A stretch of DNA of 64,000 nucleotides from Catalimonadaceae bacterium JC749 (GCA_021730635.1 JAJNNC010000003.1:248001-312000), one strand, 5' to 3'; counted from the stretch's first letter, positions 25,779 to 35,837 are shown. Numbers and translations: made by a program. The notes: a model not told the origin generated them from the sequence alone.

Positions 25779-26528
25779 ATGCTTAGAGAAGAGAGATTGC
25801 AATATATTTTGCATAAGCTCAACAAAAACAATAGGGTGAGTTCCTCTGCCCTCAGTGCCGAACTGGAAGTCTCTGATGACACCATTCGCAGGGATCTGAA
25901 TGAACTGGCTGCCTTGGGTTTTTTGAAAAAAGTACATGGCGGAGCCATCCCTCCCCCCTCTTCTCCCCGTGATTATAATGAGCGTCTCACTTTTGCCCAG
26001 GAAGGCAAACAAAAACTGGCGCAGAAAGCCTTGCCATTCTTTACACAGGATATGGTCATCATCTTTGACGGCGGCACCACCAACCTGCAGGTGGCTAAAC
26101 TATTACCGCAGGATTTTAGAGCTACCGTGTATACCAATAGTTTTCCTATTGTCAATGAGTTGATCAACCGGGAAGGGATTTGCCTTTTTTTCCTCGGCGG
26201 CCAAGTATATAGCCGTTCTCAGGTAGCTGTAGGCCATGAAGCCATGAAAGCCCTGAAATATGTAAGAGCAGATCTTTTCCTGCTGGGCTCCCGCAGTATC
26301 CATTATAACGCCGGCATCACTGTGCCGGATCGGGAGGAAGCCCGCCTGAAAAGGAAAATGGTGGCCTGCAGCCAGAAAGTAATTTTACTGGCTACGGAAG
26401 AAAAATTAAGTACGGCTTCTCACCACCTGGTCTGTAGCCTTCAGGAGATTGATACCCTGATCGTGGAGGATGAGATACCGGAGGAAATACGGCAGCGTTA
26501 CCGTCAGGTAGGCGTCCATATAGTGTAA
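25779..26528 (+). CDS. DeoR/GlpR-family regulator
   Basis: The 249-residue protein has the DeoR helix-turn-helix at the N-terminus (RVSSSALSAELEVSDDTIRRDLNEL) and the sugar-phosphate sensor domain after residue 70 (IFDGGTTNLQVAKLL; LGSRSIHYNAGITVPDREEARLKRKM). These regulators usually repress sugar or nucleoside genes and respond to a phosphorylated intermediate. It is divergent from the nucleotidase gene, 106 bases apart. Confidence 0.92.
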   Translation: MLREERLQYILHKLNKNNRVSSSALSAELEVSDDTIRRDLNELAALGFLKKVHGGAIPPPSSPRDYNERLTFAQEGKQKLAQKALPFFTQDMVIIFDGGTTNLQVAKLLPQDFRATVYTNSFPIVNELINREGICLFFLGGQVYSRSQVAVGHEAMKALKYVRADLFLLGSRSIHYNAGITVPDREEARLKRKMVACSQKVILLATEEKLSTASHHLVCSLQEIDTLIVEDEIPEEIRQRYRQVGVHIV

Positions 26529-27012
26529 TTACTTTCATAAAGTGACCAGAAACTATCGGCTGTAGCTAGATGGGGCAACGCCCAGCGTGAGAAAAACACC
26601 AGGAAAGCTTACCGGACAGTGTCCGACATGCGTTTCTTCCCTACCAGTGAAATTATCTGGCATACCTTGTATCAGCAAATCATTTCTGTCCGCTTCACTC
26701 ATAACCGTCATCCGGCTTGTTTTACAAGGGTGATAGGTCAGGAAATATCCCAGATCAGACTGATGACAACACGCAGGGAAACGAATGGGGTAGATAAGAC
26801 AAATACATGGAGAGTCCGTCTACTTTCCGTAAAAACGTAAGTAGCTTAGGTTTCTCTGGTAAATTTCAGGAAAATGTGAGAGAATAAACAGGCGCTCCTG
26901 GCTCAGTACACCCAAAGAATCAGTCCCCATATATAAAATATCCATTATCCTGATAAACCCAGTGGCGCAAATACGTTATAATAATAGTATTTATATGAAA
27001 CGAAATACAAAA
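26529..27012. other. Non-coding gap
   Basis: No supported gene is seen in this stretch. A 73-codon frame at 26619-26840 has no recognisable fold and poor codon pattern, and is left out. No repeat, RNA gene or clear terminator was recognised. Confidence 0.4.
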
Positions 27013-27042
27013 TTGTCCCTGACAATATCATCAGTAAATTTG
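27013..27042 (+). promoter_or_regulatory. Promoter of LemA-TPM cluster
   Basis: TTG at 27013-27015, a 19-base spacer and TAAATTTG at 27035-27042 match the Bacteroidota promoter consensus exactly. The start codon follows at 27052, so the expected transcription start is only a few bases before it and the mRNA would be nearly leaderless. Confidence 0.6.
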
Positions 27043-27051
27043 TAACCGAAA

Positions 27052-28089
27052 ATGGCCGACCATCATAAAGCACTGGAAAACTACATCAAAAAGTTGATGG
27101 AGTTGCAATACAGTCATACCCCTGACCAAACGCTCACCGAAGAGGATTTAAAAAGCATTGCCTTAGAAGCGGGACTTACAGAAGAAGCCTGGTTGCAGGC
27201 CCGGCAAAGAGCGGCACAACACCTGGAACGGGGAAAAGCCTACGTCAGTACCCATAACTGGGAAGATGCTGCCGAAGAACTGGAGCAGGCTGCTACCCTC
27301 ATGCCTAATTCAGCAGAAGCCAATTATCTGGCAGGCAAAGCTTATTTGCAACGGGGAAAAATGCTGGAACAGCCTGCCGATTACGATAAAGCAGAATATT
27401 ACCTGGATCGTAGCCTTCTGATCAGTCCTACTTATGGCGAATCATTGCGTTTAAAAACTGAACTAAACAACCACAAAAGAGTACACACGCAAAAAACTAC
27501 CCAACAAACAAAATCAAAGAACATGACCAAATGGATTGTCATAGGGGCTATCGCTTTGTTGCTGATCTTTGGCTATTTCTCCATGTATAATACGATGGTA
27601 AGCGCCGAAGAAAATACAGTGCAGGCCTGGGCACAAGTGGAAAATGTGTATCAGCGCCGTGCCGATCTGGTGCCCAATTTGGTAGAAACGGTGAAAGCAG
27701 CAGCTAATTTTGAGAGAGAAACGCTCAATGAAGTCGTACAGGCCAGGGCAGCGGCTACCGCAGTCCGGATAGATGCTTCAACGCTGGATGAAGCTTCTTT
27801 GCAGAATTTTGCTCAAAAACAGGATGCGCTGACGGCTTCTCTGAGCCGTTTACTGGCTGTCTCGGAGAGTTACCCTACCCTCACCGCTACTGAGAACTTC
27901 CGGGATTTACAGGCACAGCTGGAAGGGACTGAGAACCGCATTGCTGTAGAAAGAAAACGTTTCAATGAAGCCATTCAGAATTACAATGCCCATGCCCGAC
28001 GTTTTCCTTATAATTTGTTAGGTTTCGATACTAAAGCATATTTCTCTACCGATCCACAAAACCAGCAGGCACCCAAAGTGGAATTCTGA
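27052..28089 (+). CDS. LemA-family protein with N-terminal TPR region
   Basis: The 345-residue protein has two parts. Residues ~1-145 are cytoplasmic and contain TPR-like helices (WEDAAEELEQAATLMPNSAEANYLAGKAYL; YYLDRSLLISPTYGESL). A single membrane helix (about 158-175) leads into a LemA domain with NTVQAWAQVENVYQRRADLVPNLVETV and a C-terminal FPYNLLGF. LemA alone is about 190 residues, so the TPR half is an addition. LemA often occurs with TPM-domain proteins, as here: two follow on the same strand. Function is thought to be envelope-related but is unproven. Confidence 0.85.
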   Translation: MADHHKALENYIKKLMELQYSHTPDQTLTEEDLKSIALEAGLTEEAWLQARQRAAQHLERGKAYVSTHNWEDAAEELEQAATLMPNSAEANYLAGKAYLQRGKMLEQPADYDKAEYYLDRSLLISPTYGESLRLKTELNNHKRVHTQKTTQQTKSKNMTKWIVIGAIALLLIFGYFSMYNTMVSAEENTVQAWAQVENVYQRRADLVPNLVETVKAAANFERETLNEVVQARAAATAVRIDASTLDEASLQNFAQKQDALTASLSRLLAVSESYPTLTATENFRDLQAQLEGTENRIAVERKRFNEAIQNYNAHARRFPYNLLGFDTKAYFSTDPQNQQAPKVEF

Positions 28090-28155
28090 CCGGTTGGAAG
28101 CAATTCTATGCCTATCTGAACCTGCTTGGAACATGCAGGATTTAAAAGCAACAAC

Positions 28156-28815
28156 ATGGCAAAAAAACTATTTACTGCAGAAGAGTTCACAAGAATAGAA
28201 CAGGCTGTCAAAGAGGCTGAAACCTCCTCAGGAGGAGAGATTGTGCCGGTGTTTGCCGCTTCCTCATCTTTTTATGAAACAGCGCTCTGGCGGGGAGGAT
28301 TTTTGTCTGCTGTCTTCTCCGGGATTGTGTTAACAGGCCTCTATTTGCTTACAGATAGGCTCCTTTTCCTCCCTCCCTACCTGTGGCTGCTGATTATATT
28401 GACGGCTGGCCTTTTAGGAGCATTTTTCGTTTTGGGGGTCCCCTCTTTGAAAAGAAGTCTGATCGGGAAAGAACTCATGCAAACCAGAGTGCTGGATCAG
28501 GCTAAAAATATGTTTTATGATTACCGGGTGGCCGATACGGAACAGCGTACAGGCATTTTACTATTCATCAGTTTTTTTGAGAAACAGGCTGTCCTGCTGG
28601 CTGATGTAGGCATTGCCGAGATTGTTTCTGAAGAACGCTGGCAGGAGATCATACAGGCACTTACCCAAAAGCTAAAACAGGGCCATACAACAGAAGGCAT
28701 TTGCCAGGCTATTTTGCATTGCGGCAGGTTGCTGGAAGAAAGCGGTATTCAGCAAGCCAAGTCAGAGGCAAATGAATTACCGGACCATATCAGAATTCGT
28801 AAACAAGACTCCTAA
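28156..28815 (+). CDS. TPM-domain membrane protein
   Basis: From the ATG at 28156, 219 residues. The N-terminus has AKKLFTAEEFTRIEQAVKEAE and SGGEIVPVFA, typical of TPM domains, then two adjacent membrane helices (about residues 40-95) and LLFISFFEKQAVLLADVGI. It is the middle gene of the LemA-TPM-TPM cluster. TPM domains are linked to photosystem repair in plants and to membrane protein quality control in bacteria; the role here is not known. Confidence 0.8.
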   Translation: MAKKLFTAEEFTRIEQAVKEAETSSGGEIVPVFAASSSFYETALWRGGFLSAVFSGIVLTGLYLLTDRLLFLPPYLWLLIILTAGLLGAFFVLGVPSLKRSLIGKELMQTRVLDQAKNMFYDYRVADTEQRTGILLFISFFEKQAVLLADVGIAEIVSEERWQEIIQALTQKLKQGHTTEGICQAILHCGRLLEESGIQQAKSEANELPDHIRIRKQDS

Positions 28816-28823
28816 ATGTAGCA

Positions 28824-29909
28824 ATGATGGATGCCTTCACCGATAAATTTCTCTGCTGCCTGATGCTGGTTTTATCACCTTTCATCCTCTCCGCACAGGA
28901 AGTGCCTTATCTTTCAGGGAGGGTCAACGATTACGCACATCTGCTTTCGGAAGAAAGTAGACAGCAACTGGAGAGCACATTGCAGGATCATGAACAGCGA
29001 ACAAGCAATCAGATAGTAGTACTTACCATTCCCAGTTTAGAGGGAGAAGATATTGCGGCCTTTGCAGTTCGCACGGCTGAAACCTGGCAATTAGGACAAA
29101 ATGAAAAAGATAATGGAGTTCTCCTGTTGGTTGCCGCACAAGACCGAAAACTGAGAATAGAGGTCGGTTATGGCCTGGAACCTTACCTGACAGATGCGGA
29201 TGCCAGTCGCATCATCCGCGATATCATCGTACCCTATTTCCGAGATGAAAATTATCAGGAAGGTATTGTCAAAGGAACTGAAGCTATTCTGGCAAAAATA
29301 GAAGGCATCGAAGAACTCAGCGAAACCACATCTCAAAGTGATCAGGATAGTGGTGGAGGTTTTGGTATTTTTACGTTCCTGCTGGCTATTGTTTCAGCCA
29401 TATCAGGCTTTTTCCTGGTGAAAAGAAGAAGGAGAAACGCACCCCGTAAAAGTGAAAAGACAGGCCTACCCATGCATAAACTCGGTGAAAAAGAAGAGGA
29501 TGTTCACTTGTCTCAGGGACAGCAAACCGAAGAAAAAATCGGGTCGATTGATTATGATGTGTGGATTTCCGAACAGCCAGGCGATGTGTTGATCTTACCC
29601 TATAAAAATAACTTTAATCGTAAATTCTCGAAGTGCCCCCAATGTGGCTATATTACTTTTTATCATAAGGGCAGTACGATTCACAGAAGTGCCACCTATG
29701 CCCATGATGGAGAAGGTGAAAGGCAATATGCTTGTAAGCATTGTAATTACTCAGAAAAAAGACAATACCGCATACCCCGCCTGAGGAGAACACAAACTGT
29801 GATTATCCCGGGAGGCGGTATAAGTAGCGGTGGTGGAGGCTTTTCTGGTGGAGGTTTTTCAGGAGGAGGCGGTTCATTTGGAGGAGGAGGGGCTTCCGGC
29901 AGCTGGTAA
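28824..29909 (+). CDS. YgcG-like TPM protein with zinc ribbon and Gly-rich tail
   Basis: The 361-residue protein has a signal peptide (ends ILSAQE), a TPM domain (about 30-160, VNDYAHLLSEESRQQLE; KDNGVLLLVAAQDRKLRIEVGYGLE), a membrane helix (about 172-190), then a cytoplasmic part with a zinc ribbon (CPQCGYITF and CKHCNYS) and a Gly/Ser-rich C-terminus. YgcG proteins often end in such a Gly-rich tail, but the zinc ribbon is an addition. It is the last gene of the LemA-TPM cluster. Confidence 0.85.
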   Translation: MMDAFTDKFLCCLMLVLSPFILSAQEVPYLSGRVNDYAHLLSEESRQQLESTLQDHEQRTSNQIVVLTIPSLEGEDIAAFAVRTAETWQLGQNEKDNGVLLLVAAQDRKLRIEVGYGLEPYLTDADASRIIRDIIVPYFRDENYQEGIVKGTEAILAKIEGIEELSETTSQSDQDSGGGFGIFTFLLAIVSAISGFFLVKRRRRNAPRKSEKTGLPMHKLGEKEEDVHLSQGQQTEEKIGSIDYDVWISEQPGDVLILPYKNNFNRKFSKCPQCGYITFYHKGSTIHRSATYAHDGEGERQYACKHCNYSEKRQYRIPRLRRTQTVIIPGGGISSGGGGFSGGGFSGGGGSFGGGGASGSW

Positions 29910-30119
29910 GAAGATAAGAGCGTATCTTTATGACGCAACTTTTTCAGCTGCACCTCATACTATTATTTATTTTTAATTCTCGCCTTTTATATATCATGAA
30001 CGCATGATATCTATAAAATTTATTTTATTACATCAGTGATAAATTATATTCATTGTAATAGTGTGTATTCCAAATTAAGACTAATTTGCTTGCTACTATA
30101 ATTTGGAAAATTGGGTCTG

Positions 30120-33100
30120 ATGGCGAACAAAGAAATTAATCCATCTTCACAACAGGAACTTCAAAAGCAATTAGAAGTACTGCAACTGCAGAATCAGCAG
30201 TTGAAAATTGAGCTGTCTGAAGTTCGGCATCAGCTGGAAGAACAATCCAACGTTTTCGAGAATGTCGTTGAGAATTGTGTGGCTGGTTATTGGGATTGGC
30301 ATATTACCCAAGATTATGAATATCTAAGTGGTGGTTTTAAAAAAATGATCGGATATCTAGATCATGAATTACCCAACCATCCCTCTACCTGGCAAAAAAT
30401 TATTCATCCGGAGGATCTTCCTTATGTGATGACAAAATACGATCAACATGTCCAAAGTAAAGGAAAAATACCTTTTGACGCCGAAGTAAGATATTACCAT
30501 AAAAATGGTTATATACTGGATTTTTACTGCCGTGGAAAAGTGATCAGCTGGGATGAAAATGGTGCTCCCTTACGCATGGTAGGTGTATACATAGATATCA
30601 GCCAGCTGAAACAGGCAGAACGAGCTATCACCGCCACTAATCAAGAGTATGAGGCATTACACGAAGCCCAGCTACTGCTGGAGAACGAATTAAGGGATGC
30701 GATTGAGTATCAGCAAGATATTATATTACAGCTGGAAGAGAATCAAAGGAAATTAAAAGAAGTTCAACAGCTGACAGGCGTTGGCCATTTTATTACCTAT
30801 TTTAAACCTCGACATACGGTCTGGTCACCGGAAATTTATGCGCAATTTGGGTTATCTCCCCAAGAAGATCCTCCTGTAGGTGAAGATTATTATAAGTTCA
30901 TGCATCCCGAGGATGTCATTATTGCCAAAAAGGCTATCAGACAGGCTTTGCGTGGTGAGGAGGTTACCTTTGAGCAACGGATTTTACGTCCGGATGGCAA
31001 GATGGCTTATATCAAAGCCACCATCAAACCCAGACGCAACGAAGAAGGAAAGATAATTGGGATATATGGGGGTTCAGTAGATCTCACAAATATCAAAAAA
31101 GTACAGGAGGAAAACACAAGAAGCGAAATATTGCAAAGAGCCGTTTTCAATAGTTCCCTGGACGCCTTATTCGTCATCAACACCCAAAACGATCGGATTA
31201 TAGAATGTAATGACAGGGCTGTGCTGCTTCTTGAGTTTAACAGTAAAGAAGAAATTATAGGCCGGTCAGGAAAATCTTTACTGACAAAAGCATTCTCTAT
31301 AGAGAAAATAGATAAAATACAGCAGGAGATCTCCAGCATCGGCAGTTGGTCTTCTGAGATGCAATATTCTACTGACAAAGGAAAATGTTTCTGGGGTAAT
31401 CTGGCTTTTACCTCTATTGATACGGGGGCAGAGAAAATGATGCTAATCCGTATCACTGATATTACAGAGCGGATAAAACTGAGGGGGTTGCTCACAGAAA
31501 CACAGAAAATGGCAAAGATCGGAGGTTGGGAATATGATATGCAAACCCGACAGGTAACCTGGACTGATGAAATGTATCATATCTATGGCTTGCCGGTAGG
31601 CACGGTAATCACCATGGAAGAAGCGATGGCTTATTGCGCCCCTGAATACCAGGAATCTGTTATGAAAGGACTGAATAACCTGATTAAAGAAGGAGGCACT
31701 TATCAGTTTGAAGCTGAACTCGTCAATGCTGACAGCAAGAAAATCTGGATACGGGTGATAGCGACAGCTCATCGGGAAAACAACTGGACAGTTAAACTGA
31801 GCGGCACCTTCCAGAACATAGACCTTTCCAAAAGACAAGAGATTTTACTTCGGTCTAAACAAAATGAACTCAGAGCTTTTGTAGAAGCGGCACCAGCCGC
31901 CATTGCTATGTTTGACCGGAATATGCATTACATCGCGGCTAGCGAGAAATGGTATGAAGATTATCAACTGCTGGATCAGAGAATATTGGGAAAAAGCCAC
32001 TATGAAATTTTCCCTGAGTTGTCCGAAGAGTGGAAAGAAATTCACCAGCAATGTCTGCACGGTGCTATTGCCAATAAAGAAGAAGACAAGTTTGTGAGAG
32101 CTAATGGCGCCATTCATTGGGAAAAATGGGAAATCAGGCCCTGGTACGATAGCATCGGAGAGATCGGTGGTATTATTATGTTTACCGAAGATATTACGGA
32201 TCGCAAATTCCAGGAAGCCGAACTGTTGGCGGCGACGAAGAAGGCAGAAGAAGCTTCCCTGGCAAAGGCACAGTTTCTGTCTACCATGAGCCACGAAATC
32301 AGGACGCCCATGAATGCCGTGATTGGCATGACTCACATTCTCTTACAGGAAGATCCAAAACCCGATCAGGTTGAAAACCTGCAAGCCTTACGTTTTTCAG
32401 CGGAAAACCTACTGGCGCTCATCAATGATATCCTTGACTTTAGCAAAATAGAAGCAGGAAAAGTCGAGCTGGAACAAGCTGACTTCTCAATTCGTGATTT
32501 AGTGTATGGTATCAAAAAGTCTTTAGCATATAATGCAGAAGAGAAGGGTCTCAAACTGAAGATTTTGCTGGATGAAGATATACCGGAAGTGGTAGTAGGG
32601 GATCCTACCCGATTGACACAAATCCTGGTCAATTTACTCAGCAATGCGATCAAGTTTACGGAGAAAGGATCTGTTACTTTAACTGTAGAAGTAGCCCATA
32701 GAGATAAAAACAACGCCCGACTGCATTTTGGTGTCAAGGATACAGGTATTGGTATCCCTGAAGATAAAATGGAAAGAATATTTGAAAGTTTTTCCCAGGC
32801 AGATACACACACTACCCGAAAGTATGGAGGAACTGGTTTAGGACTGGCTATTACAAAAAGTCTGTTAGAGTTATTTGATAGCCAGATACACTTAGAGAGC
32901 AAAACTGGACAGGGAGCACACTTTTATTTTGAGATCAACTTTGTTGTCAATCATAAGAGAACATACCACTCTCTGAATTTTGAGTCTACACAGCCCTCAT
33001 TTGACAGTTTGAAAGGATATAAAGTGCTATTAGTAGAAGATAATCCTATGAATGTACTGGTCGCCAAAAGATTCCTAAACAAATGGGAACTAGACTTTGA

Positions 33101-33395
33101 CCACGCAGAAAACGGAAAAATAGCAATACAATTGGCCTTTCAGAATGACTATGATCTGATCCTGATGGATCTTCAGATGCCGGAAAAGGATGGGTTTGAA
33201 GCAACACAAGAAATCAAATCCTTCGGAAAACAAATTCCGATTATCGCTTTGACAGCCTCTGTTATGCTTGAAACGCAGGAAAAAATATTTACCGTAGGTA
33301 TGGATGATTTTGTGACCAAACCATTCAATCCTAACGAATTATACCAGAAAATAAGCAAACACCTCAGCAAAAATAAGATCAGTGCCTCCTCCTGA
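30120..33395 (+). CDS. Hybrid sensor histidine kinase with five PAS domains
   Basis: The ~1091-residue soluble protein begins with a coiled coil (about 10-45), then roughly five PAS/PAC units (45-170, 220-330, 345-455, 460-575, 590-700). The kinase follows: H box FLSTMSHEIRTPMNAVIG, N box NLLSNAIKF, DTGIGIP and GGTGLGLAI. A receiver domain closes it (LLVEDNPMN, phospho-acceptor Asp in LILMDLQMP, Lys in TKPF). No membrane helix is visible, so it senses an intracellular signal. No dedicated response regulator gene is adjacent. The ATG at 30120 is chosen over a TTG at 30111. Confidence 0.93.
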   Translation: MANKEINPSSQQELQKQLEVLQLQNQQLKIELSEVRHQLEEQSNVFENVVENCVAGYWDWHITQDYEYLSGGFKKMIGYLDHELPNHPSTWQKIIHPEDLPYVMTKYDQHVQSKGKIPFDAEVRYYHKNGYILDFYCRGKVISWDENGAPLRMVGVYIDISQLKQAERAITATNQEYEALHEAQLLLENELRDAIEYQQDIILQLEENQRKLKEVQQLTGVGHFITYFKPRHTVWSPEIYAQFGLSPQEDPPVGEDYYKFMHPEDVIIAKKAIRQALRGEEVTFEQRILRPDGKMAYIKATIKPRRNEEGKIIGIYGGSVDLTNIKKVQEENTRSEILQRAVFNSSLDALFVINTQNDRIIECNDRAVLLLEFNSKEEIIGRSGKSLLTKAFSIEKIDKIQQEISSIGSWSSEMQYSTDKGKCFWGNLAFTSIDTGAEKMMLIRITDITERIKLRGLLTETQKMAKIGGWEYDMQTRQVTWTDEMYHIYGLPVGTVITMEEAMAYCAPEYQESVMKGLNNLIKEGGTYQFEAELVNADSKKIWIRVIATAHRENNWTVKLSGTFQNIDLSKRQEILLRSKQNELRAFVEAAPAAIAMFDRNMHYIAASEKWYEDYQLLDQRILGKSHYEIFPELSEEWKEIHQQCLHGAIANKEEDKFVRANGAIHWEKWEIRPWYDSIGEIGGIIMFTEDITDRKFQEAELLAATKKAEEASLAKAQFLSTMSHEIRTPMNAVIGMTHILLQEDPKPDQVENLQALRFSAENLLALINDILDFSKIEAGKVELEQADFSIRDLVYGIKKSLAYNAEEKGLKLKILLDEDIPEVVVGDPTRLTQILVNLLSNAIKFTEKGSVTLTVEVAHRDKNNARLHFGVKDTGIGIPEDKMERIFESFSQADTHTTRKYGGTGLGLAITKSLLELFDSQIHLESKTGQGAHFYFEINFVVNHKRTYHSLNFESTQPSFDSLKGYKVLLVEDNPMNVLVAKRFLNKWELDFDHAENGKIAIQLAFQNDYDLILMDLQMPEKDGFEATQEIKSFGKQIPIIALTASVMLETQEKIFTVGMDDFVTKPFNPNELYQKISKHLSKNKISASS

Positions 33396-33694
33396 TCACC
33401 CTAAACAGGTCTGATATTTTTTAATCCATAAAACGACCTGCCCGACACAGACAGCATGCAGTCTGTAACCTGAAGGCTGGCCATAGATCTTTTCAACCTA
33501 CAAGAGTATCAGGCCTTCCATTCACAGCGGCCTTTAAAGCTTCTATTTTTCAAAGCTCAGTTTCCGGTCTTCAGCCAAAATAACCCTATATTTTACATCA
33601 TTCACCTGTTCATTCAAGCTCCCTTTTCCCGCCAGATAAAAAAAATTTCTTCTACCTTGTAACTTTCTCTAAAGCCAATTGTCATACGCATGAA

Positions 33695-34219
33695 ATGGTT
33701 CTAGAAGAGTTTAAAAATAGCGTTTTACCGGTAAAGAATAAGCTCTACCGTTTTGCCCTGCGCTTCTTAGGCAACGAAGATGAAGCGAAAGATGTCGTAC
33801 AGGAGGTGTTGATCAAAGCTTGGGACCGGAGAGAAGAAATTCAAGGGTACCACAGTATTGAAGCCTGGTGTATGCGGCTTACCAAGAACCTTTCACTGAA
33901 TAAATTGAAATCCGGACATTACAGCCGAACCATGATGTTGGAAGAAGAGGACCGTTATGATAGTGCACAGGACAGTCCTTATACCAGCACGGAAACACAC
34001 GATGTGCTCACTAACATACAAAGGTTGCTGGGCCGATTGCCTGAGAAGCAGCGTCTGGTGTTGGAACTGAGAGACATAGAGGGATATGCCTACCAGGAAA
34101 TCAGTGATATACTGGGTATAGACCTGAACCAGGTTAAAGTCAATTTATTCAGAGCGCGCCAAACATTAAAAAAACAATTAATCAGCATCGATGCCTATGG
34201 ACTTACAAACAATAGATGA
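33695..34219 (+). CDS. ECF-type RNA polymerase sigma factor
   Basis: The 174-residue protein has sigma region 2 (FALRFLGNEDEAKDVVQEVLIKAWDRR) and region 4 (RLLGRLPEKQRLVLELRDIEGYAYQEISDILG). It should direct transcription of a small regulon, probably including its own operon. The next gene overlaps by 29 bases and encodes a likely membrane anti-sigma factor. Two DUF4252 genes and an ABC transporter follow. Confidence 0.93.
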   Translation: MVLEEFKNSVLPVKNKLYRFALRFLGNEDEAKDVVQEVLIKAWDRREEIQGYHSIEAWCMRLTKNLSLNKLKSGHYSRTMMLEEEDRYDSAQDSPYTSTETHDVLTNIQRLLGRLPEKQRLVLELRDIEGYAYQEISDILGIDLNQVKVNLFRARQTLKKQLISIDAYGLTNNR

Positions 34220-34697
34220 ACTGCTGGAAAAATACTGGAATGCTGAGACGACCCCAGAAGAGGAAGCTACGCTCCGACAATATTTTAGCGAGCATGAGGT
34301 GCCCAGGCATCTCCAGGGGGTAGCCCAGCTGTTCCGGCAGTACCAGGCAGACCAACACTTCAAAAAGCTGGACGCAGCCTTTGATGATAAGGTCTTGAAA
34401 GAAATCAGTAGCCGGAAAAGCCGGTTTGACTGGCAACCATTTCTGAGAATTGCGGCCGTACTGACGCTGTTCCTCATGGCCGCTCTGCTGTTGAAACAAT
34501 CTCTGTTGCCACCGCCGGAAACGGAGCAGGTCAAAGTCGTACAGGCTGAAGATACCTACACAGATCCAAGGTTAGCCTATGAGCAAACCAAACAGGCTTT
34601 GCTGCTGGTGTCCAGCCTGATGAATGAAGGAACGCAACATATAGAAGAACTTGAGAAATTCAGTGAAGCACAAGAAACCATTAAATCTGAAAAATGA
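34191..34697 (+). CDS. Putative anti-sigma factor
   Basis: This 168-residue protein begins inside the sigma gene (29-nt overlap). Residues 1-70 are acidic and helical (TIDELLEKYWNAETTPEEEATLRQYF), fitting a cytoplasmic sigma-binding domain; one membrane helix lies at about 87-102 (AAVLTLFLMAALLL); the rest would be periplasmic and is acidic. No zinc-binding ZAS motif is seen. Anti-sigma role is inferred from position and topology. Confidence 0.65.
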   Translation: MPMDLQTIDELLEKYWNAETTPEEEATLRQYFSEHEVPRHLQGVAQLFRQYQADQHFKKLDAAFDDKVLKEISSRKSRFDWQPFLRIAAVLTLFLMAALLLKQSLLPPPETEQVKVVQAEDTYTDPRLAYEQTKQALLLVSSLMNEGTQHIEELEKFSEAQETIKSEK

Positions 34698-35242
34698 TGA
34701 AAAAATTAATTGTAATTGTCTTATTGATAGATCTGATTGCTTTTCGGGTAAACGCACAAGATGCTGCTATCAGCTCTATGTTTGATAAATATGCCGATAA
34801 CGAAGACCTTACCAAGGTTACTATTACCAGCAAGATGTTTGATCTTTTCACAGAGTTCGAGCCCGAAGATCCGGAGACTAAAGAACTGACAGAAGCCATC
34901 AGCAAGCTGAAAGGATTGAAAATATTAGCATCTGACAGTATCCAGAATGCTAACCAGTATTATCAGGAAGCTGCCAGTAGTATTCAAAGCAGTAACTTTG
35001 AAGAGCTGATGTCAGTACGGGATGGTAAAGAAAATATGCGATTTCTGATCAAGGAGAATGGAGGTAAGATTAGCGAACTACTCATGCTGGTAGGGGGCAA
35101 CCATAAATTTGTAGCCTTGGACCTGTATGGAGAGATTGACCTGAAACAAATTTCCAAACTCTCCAGAGGAATGAAAATCAATGGCATGGAGTATCTGGAA
35201 AATATTGACAAGCAAGGAAAGAAAAAACCTGCCGAACATTAA
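34694..35242 (+). CDS. DUF4252 secreted protein
   Basis: The 182-residue protein has a signal peptide (ends RVNAQ), an FDKYADNEDLTKVTIT start and LMSVRDGKENMRFLIKENGGKISELLMLVGG, which mark the DUF4252 family common in Bacteroidota and usually found next to ECF sigma/anti-sigma pairs. Function is unknown; it may sense envelope conditions for the anti-sigma factor. It overlaps the gene before it by 4 nt. Confidence 0.8.
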   Translation: MMKKLIVIVLLIDLIAFRVNAQDAAISSMFDKYADNEDLTKVTITSKMFDLFTEFEPEDPETKELTEAISKLKGLKILASDSIQNANQYYQEAASSIQSSNFEELMSVRDGKENMRFLIKENGGKISELLMLVGGNHKFVALDLYGEIDLKQISKLSRGMKINGMEYLENIDKQGKKKPAEH

Positions 35243-35297
35243 CCCGGATCAGCTGGCATGAGTGATGAGCTTGTGCCAGCTTTTTAACCTTCATGTT

Positions 35298-35837
35298 ATG
35301 AAATACCTGGTTGCACTATCTACCTGCCTGATTTTCGCCTCTGCCGCCTGGGCACAGAGCAAGAGTATTGCTCAATTTCAAAAAGATCATACGACAGCCC
35401 AGGCTTTGTACTTTTATCCCAGCACCCTGAGAATGATCAATCTGGAGAAGAACCCGGATTATTATCAGTTGGTGAAGCATGTGGAGAAACTACAGTTTCT
35501 GGCATTTGACAAGAAGGAACAGTCACTCAATGCCAGCCGCATACAGCAACTCTTGCAAGCGCTCCAACAGGAAAATTATACCACTTTGTTCTCTTTGCAT
35601 AATAAGGACAACCACATTCAGATTTATGCCCTGGGAGAAACGCCTGTACCAGAAGAGATGGTTGCTGTGGTGAACAACCCGGAAAGCCTGTATCTGGTCA
35701 CCATGGAGGGCTTTGTGGATATGTCTTCTTTGCTGAAATTAATGAAGAGTGATTTTGACTTCGGAAAAGTGGCGGATATTATGAAAACCACAGCAGACAA
35801 GGAAGGTGACCACCGGAAAAATGACAACGCTAACTGA
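35298..35837 (+). CDS. Second DUF4252-like secreted protein
   Basis: From the ATG at 35298 the protein has 179 residues with a signal peptide (ends ASAAWAQ). It aligns with the preceding DUF4252 protein in layout: a Thr/Leu strand, a central helix pair and the VTMEGFVDMSSLLKLM end corresponding to the EIDLKQISKL of the first. The two are probably diverged duplicates. It is followed after 5 bases by the ABC transporter genes. Confidence 0.72.
   Translation: MKYLVALSTCLIFASAAWAQSKSIAQFQKDHTTAQALYFYPSTLRMINLEKNPDYYQLVKHVEKLQFLAFDKKEQSLNASRIQQLLQALQQENYTTLFSLHNKDNHIQIYALGETPVPEEMVAVVNNPESLYLVTMEGFVDMSSLLKLMKSDFDFGKVADIMKTTADKEGDHRKNDNAN

Noticed and set aside
26619-26840. 73-codon plus-strand frame after the DeoR gene
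   Set aside because: No recognisable fold, odd composition and no start context.
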